Shown piece by piece: positions 38,805 through 47,712 of a stretch of 64,000 nt of DNA. The DNA lies in IMG/VR virus record IMGVR_UViG_3300032282_005862, positions 1-64,000 of that record. The stretch is one strand, 5' to 3'. The number at the start of each line of letters is the position of its first letter. Position 1 is the first letter of the stretch. The notes below the pieces were generated by a model that saw only the letters and a program-made list of their open reading frames with translations, made no database searches and was not told the origin of the DNA. Origin of the DNA: a virus. The position numbers and the translations under genes are program-made.

Positions 38805-39014
38805 ATGGAAATTATAAAAAATAAAGCCAGATGGTCAGCTTATGCAAATAAATGTGTTAAGCATTATAATATTTCTAATGAGAATATTTATGATGAACCA
38901 GAGCAATATCCATGTATCGCAATACCCCAGTTAATTTCTGATATGAATGGATCAAGAGTTAAATTTAATTTTGTTTATAAAAAAGATTGCCAAAGATTAT
39001 TAAAAGCTTTATAA
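38805..39014 (+). CDS. Hypothetical protein (69 aa)
   Basis: ATG at 38805 (MEIIKNKARWSAYANK) placed by the promoter. Soluble, with two cysteines. It lies between the structured RNA and the tmRNA. Function unknown. Confidence 0.6.
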   Translation: MEIIKNKARWSAYANKCVKHYNISNENIYDEPEQYPCIAIPQLISDMNGSRVKFNFVYKKDCQRLLKAL

Positions 39015-39022
39015 TGTGTAAT
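39015..39022 (+). promoter_or_regulatory. GTGTAA-type motif before tmRNA
   Basis: TGTGTAAT, 29 bases before the mature tmRNA 5' end. It could drive the tmRNA, leaving a short 5' trailer to be processed. Confidence 0.4.
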
Positions 39023-39043
39023 ATCAGTTAGTTCTTTAACATT

Positions 39044-39431
39044 GGGCCAGATTTGGTTTCGATTTTAGGAATTAGAATTGAAATGCAAGTGGAGGTTGAA
39101 TCGAGGACTCCTTAAAAAGTTTCAATTATATTAACTGCCAAAACAGCAAAATATAAAGGTCATATTTCTGCAAGAGTTTCTCTTGTTGAGATGACCGCTT
39201 CTGTAGCCTAAGTTCTACAGCGTGATATCCACGACACATCTACTGGAATATTGCGTAATTAGATGTTTGAGTATAATAAGTTTTTTTATTCTTTTTTTAT
39301 TCAATATCTAAAATAAAATCGCTAAGTATGTTTGTTGTTTATCTATACGAAGTTAAAAATAAAAACAACTAAACTTGTAGTATTTTAATTTGTATTCTCT
39401 AAAAGAAGCGGTTCGACTCCGCACTGGTCCA
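39044..39431 (+). ncRNA. ssrA: tmRNA
   Basis: The 5' end GGGCCAGATTTGGTTTCGA and the 3' end GCGGTTCGACTCCGCACTGGTCC form a tRNA-like domain; GGGCCAG pairs with CTGGTCC and GCGG/CCGC forms the T-stem. A tag frame from GCC at 39137 to TAA at 39209 encodes 24 residues, AKTAKYKGHIS...EMTASVA. The total of about 388 nt is normal. tmRNA rescues stalled ribosomes and tags the product for proteolysis. CCA is not encoded. Confidence 0.9.
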
Positions 39432-39498
39432 AGTAAACGAATTGATTCGCCTCCAATTTATATTAGAATATAGTTTCTCATTGATATATAATATAAAA

Positions 39499-40053
39499 AT
39501 GGCAGTATCTAAAATACAATTAAAATGTCTTTATTGTGGAAATATATTTGATAAATTAAAATCGGAATATAATAGAAGAGTTAGTAAAGGTAAAACTAAA
39601 TTTTATTGCAGTTACAAATGCGTTGGTAAGGCTGATGTCGATAAGAATCCAGATAAATTTAAAAAATTTAGAGAAGCTAATGCTATTAGAATAAAAAAAT
39701 ATTGTGGATGTAGACTAGACCAATATAGTCCATTCAAATACCATGCAAATAAAGCTAGATCACGAAGTAAACAAAAAGGATACATAACAGATTTAACTAC
39801 AGAATATTTAAAAGAAATTTGGGATAAACAAAATGGAATTTGTCCATATACAAAAATACAAATGGAACTAAGTAGAACAAGCGGCGATGAAGATATTAAA
39901 AAAACTCCCACAAAAGCAAGCCTAGATAGAATCGATCCGAATATAGGATATATAAAAGGTAATGTTGAATTTGTATGTTATTGTATTAATGTAATGAAAA
40001 ATGATTTTACAAAAGATCAAATGCTTAATTTTATAAATTTAATTAAAAAATAG
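39499..40053 (+). CDS. HNH homing endonuclease downstream of tmRNA
   Basis: Start at ATG 39499 (MAVSKIQLKCLYCG). An N-terminal zinc-ribbon-like part (CLYCGNIF...FYCSYKC) is followed by a C-terminal HNH variant: GICPYTKIQM...SLDRIDPNIGYIKGNVEFVCYCIN. This combination is typical of free-standing phage HNH endonucleases. It lies 67 bases after the tmRNA, another RNA-gene-adjacent mobile element like that beside tRNA-Ser. Confidence 0.83.
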   Translation: MAVSKIQLKCLYCGNIFDKLKSEYNRRVSKGKTKFYCSYKCVGKADVDKNPDKFKKFREANAIRIKKYCGCRLDQYSPFKYHANKARSRSKQKGYITDLTTEYLKEIWDKQNGICPYTKIQMELSRTSGDEDIKKTPTKASLDRIDPNIGYIKGNVEFVCYCINVMKNDFTKDQMLNFINLIKK

Positions 40054-40060
40054 TGTATAT
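40052..40060 (+). promoter_or_regulatory. AGTGTATAT late-type motif
   Basis: AGTGTATA starts 17 bases before the ATG at 40069 and overlaps the stop of the HNH gene. Confidence 0.55.
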
Positions 40061-40068
40061 ATATTTAT

Positions 40069-41655
40069 ATGGGAGATGTAAATAAATATATAGAAGGAAC
40101 TTTAGAAGCTTATAAAAATGCTACAATTTTATCACAGACATCTCAAAACTGTGAGTGTACATATACCCCAGTAAATATTGCTGGAGAAAAATCATTTCAA
40201 ATTGCAACTTTTACGCTTGATATTGAATATAGTTATAATTTTGGTGGTAGTATGACAGAAAATGCCATACAATGGCAATGGAAAGTTCTCGGCGAGCCTA
40301 AATTAATAAAAAAAGAACATTTAGAACCAACACTTAAAGAATGGTACGACCAACATAAAGATGGATGTGCTAAATCAATGGAAAGTTCATTTAATGATGA
40401 ACTCGAAAAACATTTAATGAATTTATATAAAGATCAAGAAAAAGTAATAAAAACTAAAATTAAACAATATTTTGACTTTTCAAAAAGAATGTTATATAGA
40501 GATCAATACGGAGTAGATGAATTATCTAGAATTATATCTGGGTATAACAGCCTGAGCGGAGGCGGCTTTAATGCTAAAAAAATTACAATTCAAGGAAAAG
40601 TTCAAATAAGACCAAAAATGATTATGTGCTCAAACAAAGCAGATTTTGCTAGCATGACTTATACTTCTGGTAGCAATGGAGCAACAATTAAAAAATGCGC
40701 AAGCGCAACACTTCTTCTTGGAGCAGATGCAATTAATTTTGAATTTACATTAGATAATGTAGCAAATGGAGCAGACATAACTTCTTGGCTTCCTAATGGA
40801 GCTCAGGATTTTGGTAAAGCTTTGGATACTATGGTAAATAATATGGCTACTTTTGAAGCTGATATGGCTAATAGATATATAAAACAAAAAGGATTAATGG
40901 CATATTATCAGTATACTATTGGAAATGCTGAAAGATACCAACGATGGGCAGCTGAAATGGCAGCTAATCAAGCTACAATTACAACTAAGCAAGATAATGG
41001 ATGGTTTAAATATGGATTAACATCATCAGGGCAAGGAATGTTTAATCTTCAAATTATTATTCCATTTAATGAAGGTGGATTATATTGGAATTCAACAGTA
41101 GTTGTTGTAGCATTTAATCCTGGTGTACTTGCAAAATATTATACAGCAATGAAAGAATATCGAGCAAAAGTAAGACAAGCTCAAGAATCTCGAAGAAATG
41201 CATATAATTCATGGGTACAAGCTCAAGCATCAATTCCTCCAGCTACTAGCACAACTCCAGTAAATCTTAATCCCCTCACACCAATTAATACAGTTTTTCC
41301 AGTATCACCAGAAATTTTACATGGACCAGGAAATGGAGGAGGTGGAGGCAGAGATGTTCCTTTAGAATTAGCTCCAGATTTAAATTCATTTGATATATGG
41401 ATTCCTCCATTTATTCCAAATCAATTCAGTAGTAATGGCGGAGGCGGAGATGGAGCTGGAATTGGAGGAGCTGGAGCTGGTGCTGGAGGTGGAGGAGGTG
41501 CAGGAGCTGCTGGTGGAGGCGGTGGAGCAGGTGGAGCTGGAGCAGGTGCAGGCGGATATTCTGGAGGCGGACATGGTGCAGGTAGTGCAGGGGGTGATGG
41601 GGGTGGTGGAGGACCATTTGCTGGATCAGCTACAGATGGTTTTATTCCTGTATAA
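40069..41655 (+). CDS. Large virion protein with glycine-rich tip, putative adhesin (528 aa)
   Basis: The first 400 residues are a soluble mixed domain with aromatic and Ala-rich helices (MAAFEADMANRYIK-like). A Pro/Thr linker (about 385-420) follows. From about 420 to 523 runs a glycine tract broken by Ala, Asp and Ser (GGGGDGAGIGGAGAGAGG and similar). Such tracts form polyglycine-II sandwiches in the tail-fibre adhesins of T-even-like phages. The late-type promoter and position before the glycan locus fit a receptor-binding protein, by inference only. The repeats could also be silk-like or structural. Confidence 0.62.
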   Translation: MGDVNKYIEGTLEAYKNATILSQTSQNCECTYTPVNIAGEKSFQIATFTLDIEYSYNFGGSMTENAIQWQWKVLGEPKLIKKEHLEPTLKEWYDQHKDGCAKSMESSFNDELEKHLMNLYKDQEKVIKTKIKQYFDFSKRMLYRDQYGVDELSRIISGYNSLSGGGFNAKKITIQGKVQIRPKMIMCSNKADFASMTYTSGSNGATIKKCASATLLLGADAINFEFTLDNVANGADITSWLPNGAQDFGKALDTMVNNMATFEADMANRYIKQKGLMAYYQYTIGNAERYQRWAAEMAANQATITTKQDNGWFKYGLTSSGQGMFNLQIIIPFNEGGLYWNSTVVVVAFNPGVLAKYYTAMKEYRAKVRQAQESRRNAYNSWVQAQASIPPATSTTPVNLNPLTPINTVFPVSPEILHGPGNGGGGGRDVPLELAPDLNSFDIWIPPFIPNQFSSNGGGGDGAGIGGAGAGAGGGGGAGAAGGGGGAGGAGAGAGGYSGGGHGAGSAGGDGGGGGPFAGSATDGFIPV

Positions 41656-41708
41656 TTTCAAAATTAAAAAATAATAGATAAAAATTAAAAATTTCACTAA
41701 AATAATTA

Positions 41709-42677
41709 GTGAATATACTTTGGCCAGAGATGCATATATATTTGACGCAAAATATGGCGTCAGCATTTAAAAAAATGGGCCATAGATTAATTATTCCATC
41801 AGATCAATACAAACCAACTCACCATGTTCAATGGCAAAATAAAGAAAATATATGGGCTTGGAATACTTACTGGAATCAAGAAAAAGCAAAAAAAGAAATT
41901 GGTGATAATGTTTTAGTTTTATCAAAACAAGAAATATTAGATTTAAAACCTGAAATCATATTTTTAACTTGCGTTGAATCACAGCCAGAAATTTTAAATG
42001 AATTATATCCACATTTAAAAAATACAAGTAAATTTGTAGCGTATAGTGGAAATGATTATTGGGATGGAGCTTATGATTTTTATACTATTAAAAATTATCT
42101 TTGCGCAGATTTTACTGGATATCTTTTGTCTTTAAAATATGGATTAAATTATTTATATTATAAACCAGAAGTAAATTATGATTTTTTTAAATACCAAGGA
42201 ATAAGTAATGGCAATATTTTTGGATCATATATAAATAATTATAAAATAGGATTTCCTCAAGATTATGAATTTTGTTTTAATTTTATGAATAGTATAAAAG
42301 AAATAAAATTTCAACCATGTGATAAATGTACAAGGCCAGAAATGCTTGAAAATTTAAAAAATAGTATTGGTACAATACATGTAAAACATCTTGAAGGATA
42401 TGGATATTCTGTTATAGAAAGTCTTGCTGCTGGTAGGCCTGTATTTTTAAGTAGAGCTTATTCGCAAAATAAAAGTCTAAAACAATGGTGTTTAGAAAAT
42501 GAAACAGCATTATTTTTTGATACTGAAATGGATCTAAAAATGAAGATATTATATTATATGGAAAGCCAAGAACTTAGACATTACATGCAACAACAATCAG
42601 CAAAAATAGTCAGAGAAATTATAAATAATGAAAAAGAATTTGAAAAATTAAAAAACTTTATAAATAATTTAGTATGA
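41709..42677 (+). CDS. GT-B glycosyltransferase
   Basis: GTG start at 41709. The C-terminal domain carries IHVKHLEGYGYSVIESLAAGRPVFLS (about residues 220-245), the donor-binding E-x7-E region of GT4-like enzymes. The N-terminal half is a divergent acceptor domain (MNILWPEMHIY). First gene of the plus-strand glycan locus. Sugar and acceptor unknown. Confidence 0.82.
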   Translation: MNILWPEMHIYLTQNMASAFKKMGHRLIIPSDQYKPTHHVQWQNKENIWAWNTYWNQEKAKKEIGDNVLVLSKQEILDLKPEIIFLTCVESQPEILNELYPHLKNTSKFVAYSGNDYWDGAYDFYTIKNYLCADFTGYLLSLKYGLNYLYYKPEVNYDFFKYQGISNGNIFGSYINNYKIGFPQDYEFCFNFMNSIKEIKFQPCDKCTRPEMLENLKNSIGTIHVKHLEGYGYSVIESLAAGRPVFLSRAYSQNKSLKQWCLENETALFFDTEMDLKMKILYYMESQELRHYMQQQSAKIVREIINNEKEFEKLKNFINNLV

Positions 42678-43453
42678 GAATTCCAAATCAATATATAATA
42701 TTCGCAAATCAATTAGGAATAGATATAGCAGATATAGTTAGACTTGATAAATTTAAGTATATAAGAGAAGATTTTCCATTAAAATGCTTAGAAATATATA
42801 AATCACCATTTTCAAAAATTAGACTTGGCAAAGATAACGATGGTGGTTATATTATTGCTGATTTAAATAAATATGATAGTTTTTTAAGTTGTGGAGTAAA
42901 AGATGATATTTCTTTTGAAGAAGCTTTCATTAACAAATATAATTTAAATTGCACAGCCTTTGACCATTCCATTCAACAATTACCAAGCAATAATTCTAAG
43001 ATAAAATTCATTAAAAAACAAATATCTGATATTAATTCCGAAAATGAAGATAATTTACATAATTATATAAATGATTTTAATAATATTTTCTTGAAAATGG
43101 ATATAGAAGGAGATGAGTATCTTTGGATTAATACAATTAATAAAAATCAACTATTAAAATTCAAGCAAATAGCAATAGAATTTCATGAACCTTATGAAAA
43201 AATAAAATGGCGTATGATAGAAAAAATTAATGAAACTCATTACGCCATTCATTTTCATCATAATAATTGTAGCTCAACATGTAAATTTAATAATTTGACA
43301 ATGCCAGAAAACTTTGAATTAACATTTGTTAGAAAAAATGAATTTGATAATTTACCGCAATTAAATGAAGAAAAATTTCCAACACAACTTGATCAAGCTA
43401 ATGACGTATCTAGACCAATTTATTTTTTCAATAAATATCCTTTTGTAAAATGA
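42674..43453 (+). CDS. FkbM-like methyltransferase
   Basis: The motif RLGKDNDGGYIIAD near residue 50 and FLKMDIEGDEYLW near 137 match the FkbM/methyltransferase-21 family fold (SAM binding, DIEG signature). Such enzymes often methylate sugars in surface glycans. Starts inside the stop of the preceding GT. Length 259 aa is typical. Confidence 0.78.
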   Translation: MRIPNQYIIFANQLGIDIADIVRLDKFKYIREDFPLKCLEIYKSPFSKIRLGKDNDGGYIIADLNKYDSFLSCGVKDDISFEEAFINKYNLNCTAFDHSIQQLPSNNSKIKFIKKQISDINSENEDNLHNYINDFNNIFLKMDIEGDEYLWINTINKNQLLKFKQIAIEFHEPYEKIKWRMIEKINETHYAIHFHHNNCSSTCKFNNLTMPENFELTFVRKNEFDNLPQLNEEKFPTQLDQANDVSRPIYFFNKYPFVK

Positions 43454-44169
43454 AATTATTAATAAATTTGCCTACGCGTGGAAGACCAGAAAGAGCACTT
43501 AAGCTTTTAGATTTGTATATAGAGAATTCTACACATAATGATATTTATTTTATTATAAGTTGTGACGAAGATGATCAACAAATGAACAATCTTCAGACTA
43601 TTGATGAGTTTCAAAAAAGAAAAAATGTAAAGGTTATATTTAATGAAAATAAAATCTTAGTAAATAATAATGGTAATATTGAAAAAAGTAATTTTACAAC
43701 AAAAATAGCAGCAATTAATTCTGGAGTAAAAGATCAAAATTTTGATATATGTCTTTTAGCTAGTGATGATATGTTTCCAGAAATTAAAGGATATGATTCT
43801 ATAATTGTTGAGCATATGCAAAAATATTTTCCAGATACAGATGGAGTTCTTTGGTATAATGATGGATATCAAGCTGACAAATTAAATACTCTATGTATTT
43901 TTGGCAAAAAATATTACGATAGATTCAATTATATATACAATCCATCATATCTTTCTTTATATTGCGACAATGAATTTACAGAAGTATCAAAAATTTTAAA
44001 GAAAGTAATATATATAGATCAAATTATTATTAGACATAATCATTGGTCAATTAATAATAATGAAAAATGTTTTAAAAAAGATAAAATAGATGAAAAAAAT
44101 GATATTTTTGCTGGATACGATCAAATGATATTTGAACAAAGAAAATTTAATAGATTTTATTTAAAATGA
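43450..44169 (+). CDS. GT-A-like glycosyltransferase
   Basis: NLPTRGRPERALKLLDLY at the N-terminus and LLASDDMFP (DxD-like) near residue 118 mark a GT2-type GT-A fold. 239 aa. Overlapping starts link it to the methyltransferase before and the GT2 after. Acceptor unknown. Confidence 0.78.
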   Translation: MKLLINLPTRGRPERALKLLDLYIENSTHNDIYFIISCDEDDQQMNNLQTIDEFQKRKNVKVIFNENKILVNNNGNIEKSNFTTKIAAINSGVKDQNFDICLLASDDMFPEIKGYDSIIVEHMQKYFPDTDGVLWYNDGYQADKLNTLCIFGKKYYDRFNYIYNPSYLSLYCDNEFTEVSKILKKVIYIDQIIIRHNHWSINNNEKCFKKDKIDEKNDIFAGYDQMIFEQRKFNRFYLK

Positions 44170-45005
44170 TAGTTCAAATAACAATGACAAAAAACGAATG
44201 CTTTCTGTTAAAAGAAATGCTTGAAGTATGGAAGAATTATGCAGATGCATTTATATTTTTTGATGATGGATCTACAGATGAAACTTACGATTTTTTAATG
44301 CACAACAAGGAAAAATATAATATTTTAAAAGTTTTAAGAAATGAACAAAAAAACGAAGAACTTTGGATAGAGACAAATAATAGACAATTACTTTATGATG
44401 AAGCATTAAAATATTCTAATAAAATAATTTGTATGGATTCAGATGAATATCTTGATGGAAACATGACAAAAGAACAATTAGAAGATCTTTTAGATAAAAA
44501 TCCAGATACCACATTCAATTTAGATTGGATTCAATACACATCTCAAAATGAAATACGAGTAGATGGACCATGGAAGGTAAACACAAAAGATAGAATTGGA
44601 TCATATTCAACAAGAGCATTTTTTCAATTTGCACAAATGCACTCGACTCATCTACCATATACAGCTAAAAATATTTACATAAAAACTCCAGATCTATTTA
44701 TCGCTCATCTTCAATGGCTAGATAAACAAACGGTAGCTATAAAACAATACTTTTGGAAGGTTACAGACTATTTAAATAGATTAAAATTTAATATACCAAC
44801 GTTACCACCTCAAGCTTATGATGAATCAGTAGCTAATTTTAATTGGGAATATAAAAAGTTCCATTTTCCATTAAAAATAGATTCTGCTATATATAGCAAA
44901 CAATCTATAGAAGATAATTATAAACTAAAATTTATAAAAGAAAATACAATAAAATATAATATACCAAATTTAAATGATTGGGGTTTAAATTTGATTAATT
45001 TATAA
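44166..45005 (+). CDS. Family 2-like glycosyltransferase
   Basis: The start has QITMTKNECFLLKEML and FFDDGSTDETYDFL (about residues 35-48), and ICMDSDEYLDG gives the DxD metal site. This matches Glyco_tranf_2-type enzymes. 279 aa. Fourth gene of the locus. Confidence 0.83.
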   Translation: MIVQITMTKNECFLLKEMLEVWKNYADAFIFFDDGSTDETYDFLMHNKEKYNILKVLRNEQKNEELWIETNNRQLLYDEALKYSNKIICMDSDEYLDGNMTKEQLEDLLDKNPDTTFNLDWIQYTSQNEIRVDGPWKVNTKDRIGSYSTRAFFQFAQMHSTHLPYTAKNIYIKTPDLFIAHLQWLDKQTVAIKQYFWKVTDYLNRLKFNIPTLPPQAYDESVANFNWEYKKFHFPLKIDSAIYSKQSIEDNYKLKFIKENTIKYNIPNLNDWGLNLINL

Positions 45006-45026
45006 TTTATAATATAATATATAAAT

Positions 45027-46643
45027 ATGAGCATACCAATGTATTACTGCACAGCTATAGATGACAGACATTTACCATTATTATTGAACTTAATTGGAAG
45101 TATTCATAAATTTCATTTTGATCAATTAGAAGAAATTATGGTATACGACTTAGGATTGAGTAAAGAATCTAAAGAAAAATTAGAAAATATTCAAAAATTA
45201 AAGATCTATGAAATAGAAAAACTTAATCCACAAATTCTTGAAGATCTTCAAACTGATGAACATAGATATGTAAAGGGGTTATTCTCTTGGAAACCCGTAG
45301 TTATTAAAGATGCATTAGATAAAGTTCCATATGTCTTATACTTGGACTCTGGAACCACCTTATTAAAACCAATAGATATTTTATTTAAACATATTATCCA
45401 AAATGGATATCTATTATTTGATTGTGGGCATTCAATAAAATGGATGACAACTAAATATATTATAGATAAATTTAATCTTGAATCAGATGAAAATAAATGG
45501 ATTTTAAATGATAATACATTTGGAATAGACGCAGGGTTTCAAGGTATGTCTAGAAGTGTGTACGATAATTATATTATGCCTATGTATGAACTTTGCAAAG
45601 ACATTAAAAACTTTGTAGATGATAAAACTTGCCCCAATGGATGGGGATGCGGAAGACACGATCAAACTCTTTATAGTATTTTAGCGAGAAAATTAAATTT
45701 ACATATAGAAAATCACGACGTAGAAGGATGTAGCCTTAATGTAGATGCTCAAAAAGTCCCATTTGATATAACCCATACTCCACATAAAGTTACAGATAAA
45801 ACTTACATTTTTAGATCAAGATGGACACTACCAAGTCAATTTACAGATCATAACATATCGATGATTAGAATCAAACAAGAGCCAAATAATATTTTATTAG
45901 AAAAAGCTAAAAATGATTTTCAGAAATTTAGTAAAGAATGGGTTAATTCAAAAGATTATAATGCAAAAATATACTCTTATTTCAAAGATCAAATAAATTT
46001 TTATCCATTTTTAAATGACCACAATGAAATTGTAACAAAATATAATTTAGGTTATGGTGAAAAAGCTTTTAGATATCTTTGGTTTTTAGTATTATCTCAA
46101 ATACCAAAAAATGGAAAATTCCTAGAAATAGGAGTGTTTAAAGGATCAATACTTGCTCTGTCTCAAGTCGTCTCTAAACAATTCAATTTAAATATAACTT
46201 CATTTGGAATTACCCCACTTAATAATACTGGAGATAAATACTCAAATTACATAAATGAGGACTATGAAAAAAGTATTTTATTTTTATATCAACAACTAGG
46301 GTTAGATTTATTTAATACAAAAATAATGCATGGACTATCAACAGACGAGAGCGTAAAACATCTTGCAAAAGAACATGGACTATATGATATAGTTTATATT
46401 GATGGCGGACATGATTATGAAACAGTTGTAAATGATATAGAATTAACTAATAAAATCTTGAAAAAAGATGGATTATTAATAATGGATGACGCATCTTCAT
46501 TTTTAGAATTTAACCATAATCACGAAGGATTTACTGGGCATAAAGATGTTGCTCAAGCAATAAAAGATAAGATTGATGTAGGCGATACCTACATTCACCT
46601 TTTTGCTTGTGGACATAATAGAGTATGGAGGAAAATAAAATAA
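45027..46643 (+). CDS. Fused glycosyltransferase (GT8-like) and methyltransferase
   Basis: N-terminal half (about 1-290): YLDSGTTLLKPID near residue 103 and GIDAGFQGMS resemble GT8-like nucleotide-sugar transferases, with a DxD-type D/S pair. C-terminal half (about 335-535): FLEIGVFKGS near 365, YIDGGHDYETV near 457 and LLIMDDAS form a class I SAM methyltransferase (type 24). One protein could add a sugar and methylate it. Clean fusion with no internal stop. Confidence 0.77.
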   Translation: MSIPMYYCTAIDDRHLPLLLNLIGSIHKFHFDQLEEIMVYDLGLSKESKEKLENIQKLKIYEIEKLNPQILEDLQTDEHRYVKGLFSWKPVVIKDALDKVPYVLYLDSGTTLLKPIDILFKHIIQNGYLLFDCGHSIKWMTTKYIIDKFNLESDENKWILNDNTFGIDAGFQGMSRSVYDNYIMPMYELCKDIKNFVDDKTCPNGWGCGRHDQTLYSILARKLNLHIENHDVEGCSLNVDAQKVPFDITHTPHKVTDKTYIFRSRWTLPSQFTDHNISMIRIKQEPNNILLEKAKNDFQKFSKEWVNSKDYNAKIYSYFKDQINFYPFLNDHNEIVTKYNLGYGEKAFRYLWFLVLSQIPKNGKFLEIGVFKGSILALSQVVSKQFNLNITSFGITPLNNTGDKYSNYINEDYEKSILFLYQQLGLDLFNTKIMHGLSTDESVKHLAKEHGLYDIVYIDGGHDYETVVNDIELTNKILKKDGLLIMDDASSFLEFNHNHEGFTGHKDVAQAIKDKIDVGDTYIHLFACGHNRVWRKIK

Positions 46644-46644
46644 T

Positions 46645-46869
46645 ATGACTAATCAAGAATTATTAGAAGCAAGAAAACTTTATATTTCAGAGGTTGATAC
46701 TCCAAATTCTTGGATTGGGACAGGTTTTAGCGCTATATGCGAATTAGGCATTGCAAAAGGTTATTATCCAATAATACATTTTGGAAATGTTTTTTTTAGG
46801 TGAAATTAATTTCTTAAAAGAAAAAAATACGATCTAAATCCAGATATTCCAAGCATGTACAATTGGTAA
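46645..46869 (+). pseudogene. Frameshifted small gene of the glycan locus
   Basis: ATG at 46645 reads 52 codons to TGA (46801). A one-base shift at T8 (about 46790-46797) opens GEINFLKEK, and a second shift at A7 (about 46821-46827) restores the original frame, ending KYDLNPDIPSMYNW at TAA 46867. Two homopolymer indels that cancel suggest either decay or assembly error. The intact product would be about 74 aa; no family recognised. Confidence 0.6.
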
Positions 46870-46875
46870 GAATAA

Positions 46876-47655
46876 ATGAATAAAAAGTTAGCACTCTGTT
46901 TGAGTGGAGAATTTAGATTTTTTGATCATCCACTTATATTAGAAGGTTTTAAAAAATTTCTATTTATATATAATCCAGATATTTTTATATCAACATGGGA
47001 CCACATAGGGGCATCTATGAATCATGGATATATTGAGCCAAATAGCAAGAAAAATACAGATACAGATATGACTCAAAAGATCAAAGAAGCGTATCCATCT
47101 ATAAAATATTTAAAAATAGAAAACTATAATGCATGGTTCGAAGGATTAGATAAAGTATTAAAAGACACTATATATTTTGGGAATTTTGATCCACGAACAG
47201 TAAATTCATATACGCAGTTGTATAAGATATATGATTCTATTAGTTTAAAATCAAAATACGAAAAGGAAAATAACTTTAGATATGATATTGTTATTCGGGC
47301 CAGAGCAGACAATCTTTTCGTAAATCATTTTGATTTATCTATTTTACCAAAATCAATTTATAATATAAATTTTGGTGGAGCTTTCTATTCCAATAGAATT
47401 TATGATATATTATTCTATGGAGATAGTTGTTCTATGGACAAGATATCAGAAGCTTTTGTAAATTTTAAAAATTTAATTGCAAATGAGTTTAATAATGGTT
47501 TATGCAGAAGAGATGCTTGTAGAATACTTTATTTACAATCAATTTTATCAAATTTACAAGTTTTATCTACAAATTCCAGATTATGCGATATATATCGAGG
47601 AACCTCATTTGAAGAATATTACAATAATATTAAACTTTGTGGTGAATTTAAATGA
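46876..47655 (+). CDS. Putative glycosyltransferase-like protein (259 aa)
   Basis: KKLALCLSGEFRFF, DIFISTWDH and FRYDIVIRARADNLF are hallmarks of a group of GT-like surface-polysaccharide proteins seen in LPS and capsule loci. The RARAD motif may be the metal site. No overlap with neighbours; ordinary intergenic spaces. Confidence 0.68.
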   Translation: MNKKLALCLSGEFRFFDHPLILEGFKKFLFIYNPDIFISTWDHIGASMNHGYIEPNSKKNTDTDMTQKIKEAYPSIKYLKIENYNAWFEGLDKVLKDTIYFGNFDPRTVNSYTQLYKIYDSISLKSKYEKENNFRYDIVIRARADNLFVNHFDLSILPKSIYNINFGGAFYSNRIYDILFYGDSCSMDKISEAFVNFKNLIANEFNNGLCRRDACRILYLQSILSNLQVLSTNSRLCDIYRGTSFEEYYNNIKLCGEFK

Positions 47656-47675
47656 ATTAAATTAAAAGAAAATAG

Positions 47676-47704
47676 TTGACAGATATAAAATATACTTATA
47701 TAAT
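47676..47704 (+). promoter_or_regulatory. Consensus sigma-70 promoter, leaderless
   Basis: TTGACA, 17-base spacer, TATAAT (both perfect), eight bases to the ATG at 47713. It divides the glycan locus into two transcripts. Confidence 0.88.
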
Positions 47705-47712
47705 TTGATATA

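Noticed and set aside
41386-41674. Open frames on both strands across the glycine tract
   Set aside because: Low-complexity shadows (Ser/Thr/Cys, Leu/His or Val/Glu-rich) of GGN repeats in the adhesin gene.
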